A program made the translations under genes and the position numbers. The notes under the pieces are model-generated. The model searched no databases, was not told the origin of the DNA, and saw nothing but the letters and a program-made list of their open reading frames with translations. 64,000 nt of DNA from Sepiola atlantica (Eukaryota > Mollusca > Cephalopoda > Sepiida > Sepiolidae): the NCBI GenBank assembly GCA_963556195.1, contig OY744528.1, forward strand, positions 63,053,646-63,117,645, given 5' to 3'. The stretch's first letter is position 1. Every line of letters begins with the position of its first letter. This document shows positions 46,175 through 58,014 of the stretch, one piece after another.

Positions 46175-46920
46175 TGTAAAGAAAAGTTAAGTTTTATGCA
46201 ATTTTATTGACCATTATAACTTTCGAATTAAATCCTTCACTAGCGGGACCCTGTGGAAATTCCACAGTGTTTTTTACATCAATCTTTATAATTTACTGTT
46301 AATAATATTATCCGGTGGCTAGAAATATGCACATATTTTACTCACAAATAATTTGCGTGACGGAATGGAAGTATATATTTTTATTTATATTACTCGGTTG
46401 TCGGGGAAAAAGCTGTCTGTTCACTAAATCTTCTTAAATAGGAGTGTCAGATCGTGACACACAAAATAAATAACACACACTCTATTGTATTAATATATAG
46501 ATGATGATGGTGGTGGTGGCGGCGGCGGCGGCATGAAACCGGCCCATTTGGTAAGCGTTTCTGCTAATGGAACGGGATACCTCGTTGAGTCATAGAAAAG
46601 ACTAAAACAAACATTGCTAAAACTCTCAGTATTATAAGGTCAGAATCAAGAACAATAAAGCAGTCCTGGGAAAAGAGTGGCGCTCTCCCCTACATCTCGG
46701 GTTAGCCGCTAATGTAAAGAGATCCTCTACTGTAATCGGACAATTTAGCATTTTATAAAGTTTGAAATTAGCGACCACCTCACCTAAAATAAGCGAACGC
46801 CATTTTTGATTGACGAATTTGACAATGTAACTAAATAAATATTTGAAATAAAAAAAAATTAATTTCTCAGATGTTAACTATACAATATCATTGTCCTTGT
46901 CTTATTTTTACGTCTCTATT

Positions 46921-47082
46921 TGGTACTTTGTTACATTGGGACCCGGGCTAACTTTGACCCTGACCCTAACTTTAACCCTAACCCCCAATGACCTGAACTT
47001 TATAGGTACCCCCCCCCCCCACTGACCCTAACCCTAACGACGGGGTCAAAGTTAGCGCGGGTCCCAATCTAACAAAGCACCA
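46921..47082. repeat. Telomere-motif hairpin, copy A
   Basis: Left arm 46921-46960 and right arm 47043-47082 are inverted repeats matching at 37 of 40 positions (ACTTTGTTA, ATTGGGACCCG, GCTAACTTTGACCC). The loop carries several CCCTAA units, the common metazoan telomere motif, and a run of C. Confidence 0.93.
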
Positions 47083-47582
47083 TCTATTTGTTAGTAAGTT
47101 ACGCTTGTTTTATTATGAGCACCTCCCGGATAAGAGTGAAATATTTAAAAAAAAATAATAATTTGCATTCAAATAACGCGTGTACGATGGACACTCTACT
47201 TTCTCTTTCTTTCGTACGCGCTCTCTGTGTTTCACTTAAAAAAAAAAGAAATTCCACTGCTTTTTCTACATCAATCTGTATAATTTACTGTTAATAATAT
47301 TATCCGGTGGCTAGAAATATGCACATCTCTTACTCACCAACATTTTGCGTGACGGGATGGAAGTATATATATTTATTATATTGCTCGGTTGCCGGGGTAA
47401 AACCTGTCTCTTCAGCAATCACCATCGGTCGCGACTCCCCTCCCCGTTGTCAGGGGCAAAAGTAAATAATAAATCTTATTAAATGGGAGTGTCAGATCGT
47501 GACACACAAAATAAGAAACTTAACTTCTCAGATGTTAACTATACACTATCATTGTCATTGTCTTATTTTTTACGTCTCTATT

Positions 47583-47746
47583 TGGTAGTTTGTTACATTG
47601 GGACCTGGGCTAACTTTGACCCTGACCCTAACATTAACCCTAACCCCCAATGGCCCTGAACTTTATAGCTAACCCTAACCCCTCACTGACCCTAACCCTA
47701 ACGACGGGGTCAAAGTTAGCGCGGGTCCCAATGTAACAAAGTACCT
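47583..47746. repeat. Telomere-motif hairpin, copy B
   Basis: Second copy of the same structure: arms 47583-47622 and 47707-47746, CCCTAACCCTAA-type loop. Confidence 0.93.
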
Positions 47747-47900
47747 TCTATTTGTTACGAAGTTTACTTTTTGCGATTTATGTGTTTGTTTTTATTGCGT
47801 TTTCACTCTTTCTCTATTTTCTCCCCCTCCGTCTCTTACGAACACACACTCTCTCTTTCTTTCGACCGCGTTCTCGGTGTTTCACTGAGAAAAAAAAAAC

Positions 47901-48244
47901 AAAGAAAACATTGCTTATTGTCCGTTCAAAACATTTAAAAAATAAATACTGGTCCCTTACCATCCAAAAATAATAAATAAATGTTTTAACACTGTTTTAA
48001 CACTTTAAGTGGTGCAAATAAAAAACAAATACTTAGTTCAAACTATCATTGAAAAGAAAAAAACATTGCTTAACGTCTGTTCAAAAAACAACAACAAAAA
48101 CTAATAGACATGCCCTAAAAACGCCAAAATAAAAAACAAAAAATAGTTTTAAGTTTTAAGCAACACAAAAAAGTACTTTTTGACCAGGTGATTAAAATAA
48201 ATGTATTATTTCTTTCCCTTCCCCTCGAAATGTAGAAAAAAAAT
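47901..48244. other. A-rich unannotated stretch
   Basis: AAACATTGCTTA.TGTC.GTTCAAAA occurs twice (47910, 48062); otherwise nothing recognised. Confidence 0.5.
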
Positions 48245-48247
48245 TTT

Positions 48248-48332
48248 AGAGGTTGGTTGGGATCGAACTATTAACCAGTCGGGCCAAAGACGAAAATACT
48301 ACGTCGCTCACCGTTGCGCTAAAGAGAAATAC
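48248..48332 (-). repeat. tRNA-derived SINE or tRNA pseudogene
   Basis: Minus strand: A box TAGCGCAACGGT (48321-48310), B box AGTTCGATCCC (48269-48259), the T-stem-like GGTT/AACC around it, about 40 nt between boxes, total ~80 nt as in a tRNA. The anticodon arm is not convincing, so it is a derived element and not a working tRNA. Confidence 0.6.
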
Positions 48333-48339
48333 TTGCAAT

Positions 48340-49300
48340 ATGTCGCAGAAAGTAGGCTAATTGAATGTTTTTCAAAATCTAAGTGCAGCACGCATGCGCA
48401 GAGCTTTTGCCGGAAGCGTGACACACGTACGTACACCATAGCGTCTTAATATTTAGATATGCTAATCCGTTCCGCCAGCCACTTAGGTCAATTCTTTGTG
48501 CATGTTTCAAGAAAATATACGTTCGTTTCGTGCCCTTTCGTGGTAAGCTGCTTCTGTCAAGATAATCATTTACAGAGGTAGTTGCAATCATTTTCACTAT
48601 AACGCTAATATTTACTCCCTCAAGCCCCACAGTCTCTAGCGACTGTTATTAATAGCTTGATGTTTGGCAAAGTCAGCACAATTATTTCATATTTCCCTGC
48701 TTTCTATTGTCTACACTAGATTTTTAATCTAAATACAGATCGCTCCATTCAAGTACTTTTTCTCTTTCCGGCCGAACTTAAGAATGATTAAATAAAATAA
48801 AGAATTGTGGTTTACCATTACCACATTTTTTTACATTTTTCATAATAAAATAACTATTTTTATTTTCTTCAAATTTCTAATATGGTATAATTCATCTAAA
48901 AAAGCAATTACATTCTCGCGTCACATGTATCACCTTTGCTTCTTGATTTCCGCTTATATCGTAGCATAAAACATATAATCTGATCTTATTTACGAACATA
49001 CAACAAAATAAAACGCGACTACGAAACATGGCTGCTAATTTCATTTTAATTCGCTTCTTAATTCAAACTATTCGTTAGATTTCTTTTTCTTTAAAAAACT
49101 AATTTCATAGATTCTGTTTGGTGATAAACTAAACTTATAAAAAAATTATCATTCGATCAGCAAATTTCAAGGTATTTCTGTTTACAAGCTTTCTTGTTTC
49201 TTTTTTCATATTTTACATTTCTTTGTTATAAAACTGCCCCGTTTCTAATTCGGACTTTTTCTTCTTTTTTCCCTCGTTTTTTTTGTGTGCATTTTTAGAT
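48340..49300. other. Unannotated AT-rich stretch
   Basis: No gene or repeat family recognised. Confidence 0.4.
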
Positions 49301-49308
49301 ACTCATTA

Positions 49309-49590
49309 TCCTCCCCCCCCCTAAAAACGGTTTACATTTATATATTGGGGTCTGAGTTCACGCCAGAGATCAAGAAAGAACAAATAAAATTATTTCTTAT
49401 CAATTTCTTTTCTTCTTTCAGTTGTTGGAATTTACTTTTCACGGCCCCATGTCTTTTTCATCAAAAAAACTGTCTTTAGTTAAGTCTAACATTAACCTAA
49501 CGTCCGGGTGGGAAATTAAACTCCCCTCCCCCCAAAAAAATGTTTTATATTAACTTTGTCGGGTCTGCATTCGCGTCGGACATGAATAGG
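49309..49590. repeat. Diverged ~70-bp duplicate pair, 212 bp apart
   Basis: 49309-49377 and 49521-49590 both run C-rich tract, AAAAA, TTTATATT, GGGTCTG.(A/C)TTC.CG and a GA-rich end. Confidence 0.55.
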
Positions 49591-49933
49591 AAATAATAGT
49601 TATCTTTGCATACTTTAAATATGACTGGTATTTTTATTTAATTTGAACTTTTTATCTTATTTAATTGTATTTATTTTCTATGTTTTTATTTTAGATTTGT
49701 TTTATTCTGTGTGCCTCATTTTCACCTTACTGGCCGGATAAATACATGTTTCGATTGTTCTTTAAGTTAAATGAAAAAAAGTGCAAACAATAAGTATCAG
49801 AAATACGAGAAAAAAAGGTATGACCCCCCCCTAGAAAGATACCCCCTCTCTCCGTCTTATTCTTACTTATGAGAAGAGCACTTATATAAAATATTCTATT
49901 ATCTCTGGGAGGTGACGTCTAAAATTATTCTAT

Positions 49934-50046
<113 letters not shown>

Positions 50047-50566
50047 TTCTTTTCAATACTCACGCGGGCTCTGAAATACCTGAGTAGTATACGGGCGCAG
50101 GATTACGCTCTCAGTATGATGGACCCGTAGATCTTGTAAGATCATCCATCTAGGAGAAGAAAAACTCTTATATAAATACTGTGCTACTGACTAATTACGT
50201 CTTGGTAGCAAACAGTTGGGGAAAAGAGGCTTCCTTAGTTCTTATCGACAACATTCCTAGAGATATAATCTCGATTTGCACCCCTTCTTTGTCTATTAGC
50301 CAGGAGCAGAGATAGTAGCGCAGGGACACCTCAAAGACAGCCAGTGCTTCGCCTTGCTTACTGACTTGGACAACAAACATCGTCTCTCTTTCTGTCTATC
50401 TGGCCAACTTGGGGAAAGTCTTTGTCATTAACTCTCACATGACTGGTCTGGGTCGCTCTTTTTCCAACAGGAACAGGTTAGACAGCTTGTCTGACTGTTG
50501 TTTCCGACTGGTAGTGCAGGAGCCCTAACTCTTAAGTAGCGCTAAGAACGGCTGCTCCATCAACAG

Positions 50567-52480
50567 TTGTTTAATATAGTGGATATCTGTATGTGCGATC
50601 TTGCGCATGAAATAGGGACTTTACAGTTAACCCCCGTGATTGGCTTTTTTGAGGCTACAACCCTCATGGATCAAGTCTCGACCAATGGTCTTGTTGTGCA
50701 AGCTTATTGGCACCGAACAAGCACACACATTGCGCTCCCGACTCTATCTAAAACGAAAATGACAATACAAAGAAAAAGCAACAAAACTAAACCAGACATC
50801 CACCAAAAAATATTTTCACTTCCGCCCTTGAAGCTAGCATCGACAAAGATCCGGGGGTTTAGAACCAACATTAATGACGTAGAAACCTTTATCGTAGTAA
50901 ACTCCTGTGACATCGTAGCTCTAAGTGAAACAAACCTACAATTCTCAATCTCCTCACACCAGTTTGACATAACTGAATACCTCCAACTCTACCGTAAAGA
51001 CTCTGACAACCTAATGCACGGGTTATGAGTTTCTGTTCGGAATACCCTCTTCTTGACTAAAATCATAGGCTAGAATTAGATGATTAAACCTACATGTGCT
51101 TTAGATTAACCTTACAGCACAGCGTTATATACTTATATTTCTTATACCGTTCTCCTTCGACCTGGGACTGCACGCTGCTTAACTTTGTCTGTGAAAGCAT
51201 AGATGCAGCACTATCACTTGATTTGAGACGCCAAATGCATGTATTTGCGGATTTCTATGTGCATCACCTGTACCGGCTTGGATTCTCCAGCTATACACAC
51301 GAAACTGGTAACTCCGCGTATAGTTTCTCCATAGCGCACACCATTTCACAGACTGTCAGTTTCTCGCCTCCCTGATCGTCTGAAGATGCAAGCCTCACTT
51401 CTCGACATGTTCTTGATTCTATTCCCAGGGCTGGTGTGACGAATGCCCATAGCCCGCCAGGGAACGCTGATCACTTTGTAGTAATAGTTAATATCAGCCT
51501 AAGATCTCGTCCCAAAGCTGATGAGCCGTTTATCAAAACGACAAGATACTACGATCGGGCTGATTTTGATTCTATCAGAGATCACATCACAGACGCCCAT
51601 GGAGTAAACCTTTTCGTCTCCCTGCTGATCAGTGCGCAAATTAGTTAACTGGATTGGTAAAATAAGGCAATAAAGCACGTGCCCCATGTTAAAATTGTAA
51701 AGCAAGCACCACTCTCCGCAATAGTTCACCTCCGAACTATGCAGCTCAGAAGTAGCACACATTCCGACAATTTAACCGTTATGAGTCCACTACAAATAGA
51801 CAGAGACTAATAGCATCAGAAACACATAATAAGACTGTAATAGATTAAGCAAAAAGAATGTATACAGAGATGCCCAGAAAACACATTCAGTCACAAAAAC
51901 TAGGTACTCGTGATTTCTGGAAAATCATTAATAGTGTGGTGAACAATGGGCTATTAACAATTCCCGCACTATCCAACCACAATCATGTCGTTTGCACGGC
52001 AACTACTTGCCCAGCGTTTCGCCTTAAACTCCTGTCCGGGACATAATAAAAAACCTTGATACCTCCAAAACACGTCGGCCGGATCTTATATCTGTAATAC
52101 TAATAATTGAACTGGCCCATGTGCTCTCCAAACTCTACAACAAATGCCTTGCCGAATCTTGCTTCCCTGAGAGCTGAAGAATTGTCTCTGTAGTACTTGT
52201 ATTTAATCAGTTTGTAGATAGAACTGACTCTCAGAATTATCGCCCCAATAGTCTACTCCCGCTCCACGCAAAAATCTTTGAATCCTTAATAAATCTAGCG
52301 ATAGTCCGTAACCTCTTTAATGCTAAACCTTTTTCTGGCCATCAGTATGGATTTAGGCAAGCAGGGCCTACTGCGGATATCCTAACGGTCATCTCTGAAC
52401 GCATGTACCATACACTGGAAAGACAGATGACGCTAGGGCGTTTACCTAGATATTTTGAGCGAATACACCCGATTTAAGGT
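50567..52480 (+). pseudogene. APE-type LINE (Jockey/CR1-like), endonuclease plus RT start, truncated
   Basis: Plus strand, followed through many stops. Endonuclease: STKIRGFRTNINDVETFIVV, then CDIVALSETNLQFSISSHQF and RKDSDNLMHGL. After a shift it reads MCFRLTLQHSVIYLYFLYRS, then PSTWDCTLLNFV, MHVFADFYVHH (usual FGDFNAHH, catalytic residues lost) and NADHFVVIVNISL (usual SDHxLV). Linker: SQKLGTRDFWKIINSVVNNG. RT start: AHVLSKLYNKCLAESCFPES, NYRPNSLLPLHAKIFESLIN and LFNAKPFSGHQYGFRQAGPT, ending in LTVISERMYHTLERQ. It stops at 52480, before the catalytic Asp motifs. Its family matches the C-terminal relic at 10675-11077. Confidence 0.85.
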
Positions 52481-52689
52481 GATCTTTGAACTCTATTCTT
52501 CATTTTATTTTCATTTCGTAAGTCGCCGATGATTTGAATGGATTATGACGGCTGTTTAAAGGATAAATGGTCAGTTATCCTCGATGAAACGACGGGAAGT
52601 CTCTGAAATATGTAACATAGTTTTTAAATAAATAATTAGTATTTTAGCTCTCAGATTTTGCGATCGGGCAATTTATTGATTTTAATTAT

Positions 52690-52697
52690 GATATATA

Positions 52698-52763
<66 letters not shown>
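52690..52763. repeat. (TA)n microsatellite
   Basis: TA array; the mariner-like element at 52764 begins inside its right end. Confidence 0.97.
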
Positions 52764-52769
<6 letters not shown>

Positions 52770-54067
52770 GGTGAAAAAGTCGCGCATTGGTTTGTTTAGG
52801 TGATAGAAACTACAATATTTCAAGTAATTTACTAGACTTTTCTGATAAATAATACATTTACTTGGTAATTTTGTTGCAGTAGATTTTTAAAATAATATCC
52901 TTTAAATGGGCACAATTTTCGGCCTCACAAAGACGGGCTCTAGTTAGGGCATTTTCCATTACAGTCCTTAGAATAGCTGGCTCTAGTTCTTGGATTTCAT
53001 GTCTGATATTGTTTTTAAGCTCTTGAATCGTTGTAGGCTTGTTCACATATACCCTTTCCTTAAGATAACCCCAAAGGGAAAGGTCAAGGGCTGTTAAATC
53101 CGGTGAACGTGAAGGCCAGTTTAAATCAGAAAATCTGCTAATTAAGCGCTCGCCAAACAATCCCCTTAAGAGCGCCATACTTTGTCGGGCAGTGTGAGCA
53201 TTAACTCCATCTCGTCGGAACCACATTTCTGGGTTTTCCTGAACAGCTAGCCTTAAAAAAATGTCAATCATTTGTTGATATCGCTGTGCAGTTATCGTCA
53301 CTGCGACACCTCTTCGTCTTCAAAGAAATATGGACCGTTCACTCTTTCCGAGGTAACACCACACCATACGGTACATTTTAGTGGATGTAATTCACGCTGA
53401 TGGACGGTTCTTGGATTTTCAATGGCCCATATTCTGCAGTTTTGCTTATTTACGAACCCGTTCAGATGAAAATGGGCTTCGTCGCTCATTACCAGCTTAT
53501 GGATGAACTCATTTGTTTTCTCTGGCTAATTGTTGAATGTGAACAGTATAAGCTACGCGTAATTGCAAATCTGTGGGTTGTAATGCCTGTACCAATTGAA
53601 TTTTGTATAGAAACAGATGCAATTCACGCAAAATTCTTTGAAGTAACCTTCTGGACATCCCAATCTGAGTGTTTCGTCTTCGAGTTAAGGTGTCTGGATT
53701 TTCGGCAATGCTATCCTCAACGAGTGCTACATTTTCCGCTGTCCGTACTGAACGTGGTTTGCCAGATCGTGGAAGATCACTCACTGAACCCTGCTGCCGA
53801 AATCGAACCACAAGACGATCAATTGTGGTCTGACTGGGAGATTGTCTGACATTATAATGCCGACGATAGGCTTTTTGGGTTAAGATTATTGAACGATGGT
53901 TTCCGAAGTAAAGTTCAATAATTTCGGTTCGTTGTACAGTGCTATATTGTTACATGATAAATTATCAATGTTTATATCTGTAATATTCTGAAAAATAAGG
54001 TAAAAATTCTATTAAATGTGAAAGTTGTTACTAGTTCAAACTAATGCGTGACTTTTGCGCCACGCTG
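52764..54067 (-). mobile_element. Full-length mariner-like DNA transposon with TIRs
   Basis: Left end TAGGGTGGTGAAAAAGTC and right end (reverse complement) CAGCGTGGCGCAAAAGTC open terminal inverted repeats matching at 25 of 31 positions. TA dinucleotides flank both ends, as expected for Tc1/mariner insertion. Length is about 1.3 kb with one transposase frame on the minus strand. Confidence 0.88.
52858..53960 (-). pseudogene. Mariner-like transposase (frameshifted)
   Basis: Minus strand from about 53955: RTEIIELYFGNHRSIILTQK, then AYRRHYNVRQSPSQTTIDRL, VRFRQQGSVSDLPRSGKPRS and QIGMSRRLLQRILRELHLFL form the paired helix-turn-helix region. A shift follows near 53510. The first catalytic block is MSDEAHFHLNGFVNKQNCRI, followed by HPLKCTVWCGVTSERVNGPY and, after a second shift near 53300, TITAQRYQQMIDIFL. 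The second Asp is in MWFRRDGVNAHTARQ and the third in RSPDLTALDLSLWGYLKERV, 41 residues apart by my count. The C-terminus runs to a stop at 52858. All three catalytic Asp positions are kept; only frameshifts disable it. Confidence 0.9.
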
Positions 54068-55139
54068 TATAATAAAGTACGTTGGTTTTTCCCTTTTAAT
54101 TCAGATATAATAGCTTAATAAATCAAACTTTCGTCCACGTTCTAATAAGCCTAAACCATCATGCGTGTTTTGATAAATTATGCCTTCATTTCGTCTGTTT
54201 TCAAAAATCTTACATTTATTTCGGATTACCTGATTCTTCCAAATACCACTTTCAAAGAGAAGGTGACTGCAATTGTTACTCGCATCTTATTATCTACTAC
54301 GCCCGCCACCCGTAACACCGTAGCTTCAATTTGTCATGCTACCGTTTCATTCTGTTATCTACTATACATTGTCGATCAAAATAATGACGGCTTTCAGTTT
54401 TATGGAATATAAGAATGGCTTAAAAAAAAAAATTCGAACAGTTGCCATTGGTATGCTTGCAAAACAAAAATTGTCGACAAAACTCTTGTCTAAAATCTGT
54501 TTTTAATTTTCCTAATTTCTTTACTTCATTTTTTTTAGCAAACTAATTTTTAGTCACATTTCCTTTTTATGTCTTGTTTTATGTTGTGTTTTTTTAAATT
54601 ATTTTATTAGTAGTATTAGCATAGGATCTTATGCTATTTTTTAGATGAAGAGTAATATTTGCTTATTTATTATTTCAGCTATTTGAAAGCCGGACCCATT
54701 TCACTGTAAGTATTTCGATGATTGAAATAGAATTTAATTATGTTTTTAGAGGGCTCAGAAAACTTAGAGAAATCTATTTTCTTTGATTGAAAACAATAAC
54801 TACTGATGTCGGTTATCTGATCTTTGAACATTTACATATATAAGAATTATTTTATAACATTTCTTACACACTTTTCCTTTACGAATTGCCTTAGTATAGA
54901 AGGATTTCTCCTTCCTAGCTTGAGGACAGAACAGGTGACGTGTTCTACGATAACATATCTTACATACGTTTGTATTCACACAAGTAAATCCCAATTAAGT
55001 GATTTGTGTTTATTTGTTTCTTCATTTTCTTAAAACGGCACAATATTTCGGTGACTAAACTAGGAAATAACACTGCCGTCATATATTACATTTTGAGTTA
55101 AAAGTCCTATAGTAAGTTATAAAAATATTTTATTTAAAA
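54068..55139. other. Unannotated stretch
   Basis: The plus frame 54161-54412 and the Cys-rich minus frame 54994-54800 (VCKICYRRTRHLFC, then KGKVCKKCYK) are not assigned to a family. Confidence 0.35.
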
Positions 55140-56360
55140 CACTGTTATAGTATCTTACCTATAACACACATTTGGACTCTTCCATTCTTAATAAATACTG
55201 AAAGCATAGTCTATCAGTATTGAGTCGACCCTAACCGGTCGGTCTTTCTGTAACGTCAGTTGCTTAGAGACTTCGGACTGGGTAATACTAGTCGAGGATG
55301 CGTTCTCGACAATCAGTTCGGTAAGAACTGGGTCATTTCGGTGGCCTTTAATCTGTAGGGCTGAGGTATTAGTCTTGGGTAGTTATTGGAGGTTAACCCT
55401 CACAGGCGTTTCCACCCCTCTTAGAGATGGAGTTAGTTCATTCTTTACTGTTTGAGGCGCCCCGACCGGGGAATGGCGACGGGGTTTCCCAGGCAATTTT
55501 TAATAGGCCAGAGTACCCCTTCTTTGTTTGCGCTCCTCACCTTCCGGCCTTGTTCCACATCTTTCTGCAATTAGAAGAAGTAAATACCGAATCAACTCAG
55601 TCCTCACTGGCAGTCAAGACTGACGTACACCTACTATTGTTTTTCTGTTGTATATACTTTTCTTCAATATACTTGTTTTTGCTACGAGGTATTCGACTCA
55701 CACGGGAACTCACAACAAACTCCCAAAGAACCATAAAAGGACCCCACAGCAACCGGCGATGTGGGATTTCGGATTTACACCACCACAGCTACTGACGATG
55801 TGGTTTCAGTAAAGGATATTAGAGAACCTTAAAATGGACGCAACAACTGGCAACAAAGTATATTAAGGGGTTTGTTGGAGAACCTTAAAAATAGACAAAC
55901 TTGGAGAATTCAACGACAAATTCACCAGACAACGTTCTTGTTCAAAAACTGGATTTACCAGTAGGAAAAAAAACATGTAAAAGACAAACTTATTTTTCTC
56001 TCAAGGTTAGTGATTTTTATTTTATGCTATTCGACACTGTTGTTCAATTTTAACAAGAAGGGTATCATATTTTTTCTTCTACTCCAGAGAAAAGTCCTAC
56101 TGCCGAAAGAAAAACAAAATGAAACCTATATTTTTATTTTTATTTGTTGATTGCAAATTCTACAGCTACGCGAAAAGCGTACTAAAAAGTGACTATTTTT
56201 CGAGGAAAACAAAAAGGTTTTATATTTTTTTACAACTAAGATTACGTTATGCAAGCGTAATCTAAAAGTAAAACTTTCTAAAAGCCGCTTCTAAATAGAC
56301 ACATTAAAAAAACTGTATTCTAAAAAGACATATTTTAGATATAGAATACTTTAAAGCTAC
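55140..56360 (+). other. Probable LTR and leader of the gag relic downstream
   Basis: GC-richer than its surroundings and directly upstream, in sense, of the gag pseudogene at 56370. It has a TGTTATAGTATC start near 55143, AATAAA at 55191, and two related hairpins (CCACAG...GATGTGG) at 55745-55800. A possible primer-binding segment TGGCAACAAAG follows near 55848. GAGAACCTTAAAA is repeated at 55822 and 55880. The 3' LTR was not found, so boundaries are uncertain. Confidence 0.35.
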
Positions 56361-56369
56361 TATGACAGA

Positions 56370-57540
56370 ATTGGTGAATCAACGAGCAAGTGGTGAAAGA
56401 TTTCGAAAGATTCTAATAGAACAAAAAAGCCGACGAAAACCTAATAGAACAAAAGAAAGAAGTCGACGAAAAACTTCGAGAACAGGATAAAAAACTTTTA
56501 GGATAGAAAAAGGAAGCCGACGAAAAGCTTCTAGAACAGAACGAAAGGCTTCTAGAACAGAAAAGAGAAACCGACGAAAAGATTGAAGTATTAATGCAAA
56601 CAATATCGGTAATGAAAACGATGATGCTTTCTCACAAAATGCAATTTGGAGCGCAATTGATAATTTCACTTGTTCGATAAGGATAAAACCTTTGCTTTGT
56701 ATTTTAGAAGATATGGGGACCTATATCAAATATATTGTAAAAATTCCGCAGGCTCTAAAAAGATTAGCTTACTTCTCCGAAAATTAACTATCACCAAACA
56801 TACTAAGTTCGTGGATTTCATTATTCCCCAAGCGATTTGACTCTTGCTGAAGCTATAGATCTTTTAACGGAATTATTTAGCGGCAAGAATTATTTGTTTC
56901 ACAAACGCTGGAAGTGTTTAAACCTGGTAAAAAAGACAACAAAGATTATTCAAAGTTCGCATCAGTCGTCAATAAACACTGCGACGATTTGAATTTGGAG
57001 AACTTAGTGTTGTATAATTGAAAATGTTTAATTTCCGTACAAAGATTAGTACTAAGTAAAGACGCTGATATCAGACGGAGGGTTCTAAAGTATTGATCGA
57101 ACTTAATACTGCAGAAATTAGCTGAAGACTTCCAGAGATTTATAAGTGTTAAGCAAGATTCGAAGGGCATCGAAAAGTCGGGCATTACACACTTTAGAAA
57201 AGTACGTAAAAAATCGGAATTTAACTCTTATTCAAAAACATTTCAAAACACAAAAAAAAGATTTTAACGCATCGACACAAACAAGTCAGCCTTATAAAAA
57301 CAGGATTAATTACCGTCGAGCCTTTGTTACCGTTGTGGAAGTCTGCATTGGGTAACAGATTGGCCATTTTATTTTAAAACCTGTTTGACTTGTAAAAAAG
57401 TCGGACACAAAAGTTCGCATTGTAGAACGATTAAAGGAGATAAAACGGGGGTTAAATGCACAAAAACGAACAAACATGGCGGCAGTAATATATGAAGATT
57501 TGTTCAAGTGAAAATCCCAAATAAAAACATAAAATTACAA
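56370..57540 (+). pseudogene. LTR-retrotransposon gag relic with two zinc knuckles
   Basis: Plus strand. An N-terminal segment (LVNQRASGERFRKILIEQKS and, in the next frame, KADENLIEQKKEVDEKLREQ) contains repeated KADEKLLEQ-type units predicted to be coiled coil (56400-56600). MKTMMLSHKMQFG follows, then broken capsid-like sequence (KDNKDYSKFASVVNKHCDDL near 56930). Near 57325-57423 are two knuckles: CYRCGSLHWVTDW (last Cys changed to Trp) and CLTCKKVGHKSSHC (C-x2-C-x4-H-x4-C, intact). The knuckle pair with HW followed by KVGHKSSHC is typical of Gypsy-type gag in invertebrates. Many stops; no protease, RT or integrase follows before 57940. Confidence 0.75.
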
Positions 57541-57544
57541 GTGG

Positions 57545-57941
57545 ATTAGGGTTAAGACGTATTAAATTTTGAGGGTGTAATAATTTTCGATATTACTTTT
57601 TACAGAACGGCACAAAAAGTAAAATTGTAAATATTAAAAAAACACAAATGATTTATTTGGCACACACTTAATGCAGCTATTCCACCTATTCGGATTATCA
57701 ACCAAGATTTCAAGCCAGAAGAAAATACATCTGACGACCGGGTCAGAAAAACGAAAAAAGAAATTTGGTTCAACCATTAAAAATCGTATGAAATGGAGTC
57801 AAAATAAATTGTATGTAGAAATTAAATTACATAATGAAACAAAATTCAGACTGAAAAAAAGCGAACACCGAACTGAAAGAAATCAAGTCAAATTCTTTGG
57901 ATAACCAAATAAAATTATCTACTCAATAATAAGAGGAAATG
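57545..57941. other. Unannotated
   Basis: A basic plus frame (57671-57904) is not recognised; possibly further LTR-element remnant. Confidence 0.35.
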
Positions 57942-57961
57942 TACACACACACACACACACG

Positions 57962-58010
<49 letters not shown>
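57942..58010. repeat. (CA)n(TA)n microsatellite
   Basis: CA units then TA units. Confidence 0.97.

Positions 58011-58014
<4 letters not shown>

Larger units (their letters stand above)
46255..47900. repeat. Tandem segmental duplication (46255-47247 and 47248-47900)
   Basis: Both copies contain TTTACTGTTAATAATATTAT, CCGGTGGCTAGAAATATGCA, GGGAGTGTCAGATCGTGAC, TCAGATGTTAACTATACA and the telomere-motif hairpin, and end in TTTCTTTCG...GTGTTTCACT. Copy A has an extra ~380 bp (46475-46855) that includes (GAT)(GGT)(GGC) units. Copy B has an extra ~60 bp near 47420. Confidence 0.9.

Noticed and set aside
50195..50380. 61-codon minus open frame upstream of the LINE
   Set aside because: Lies in the probable 5' region of the plus-strand LINE and has no recognisable domain.
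51515..51545. CTGATGAGCC...AAAACGA, hammerhead-like
   Set aside because: Lies inside the coding relic of a LINE endonuclease (KADEPFIKTTR), has no GAAA and no stem I.
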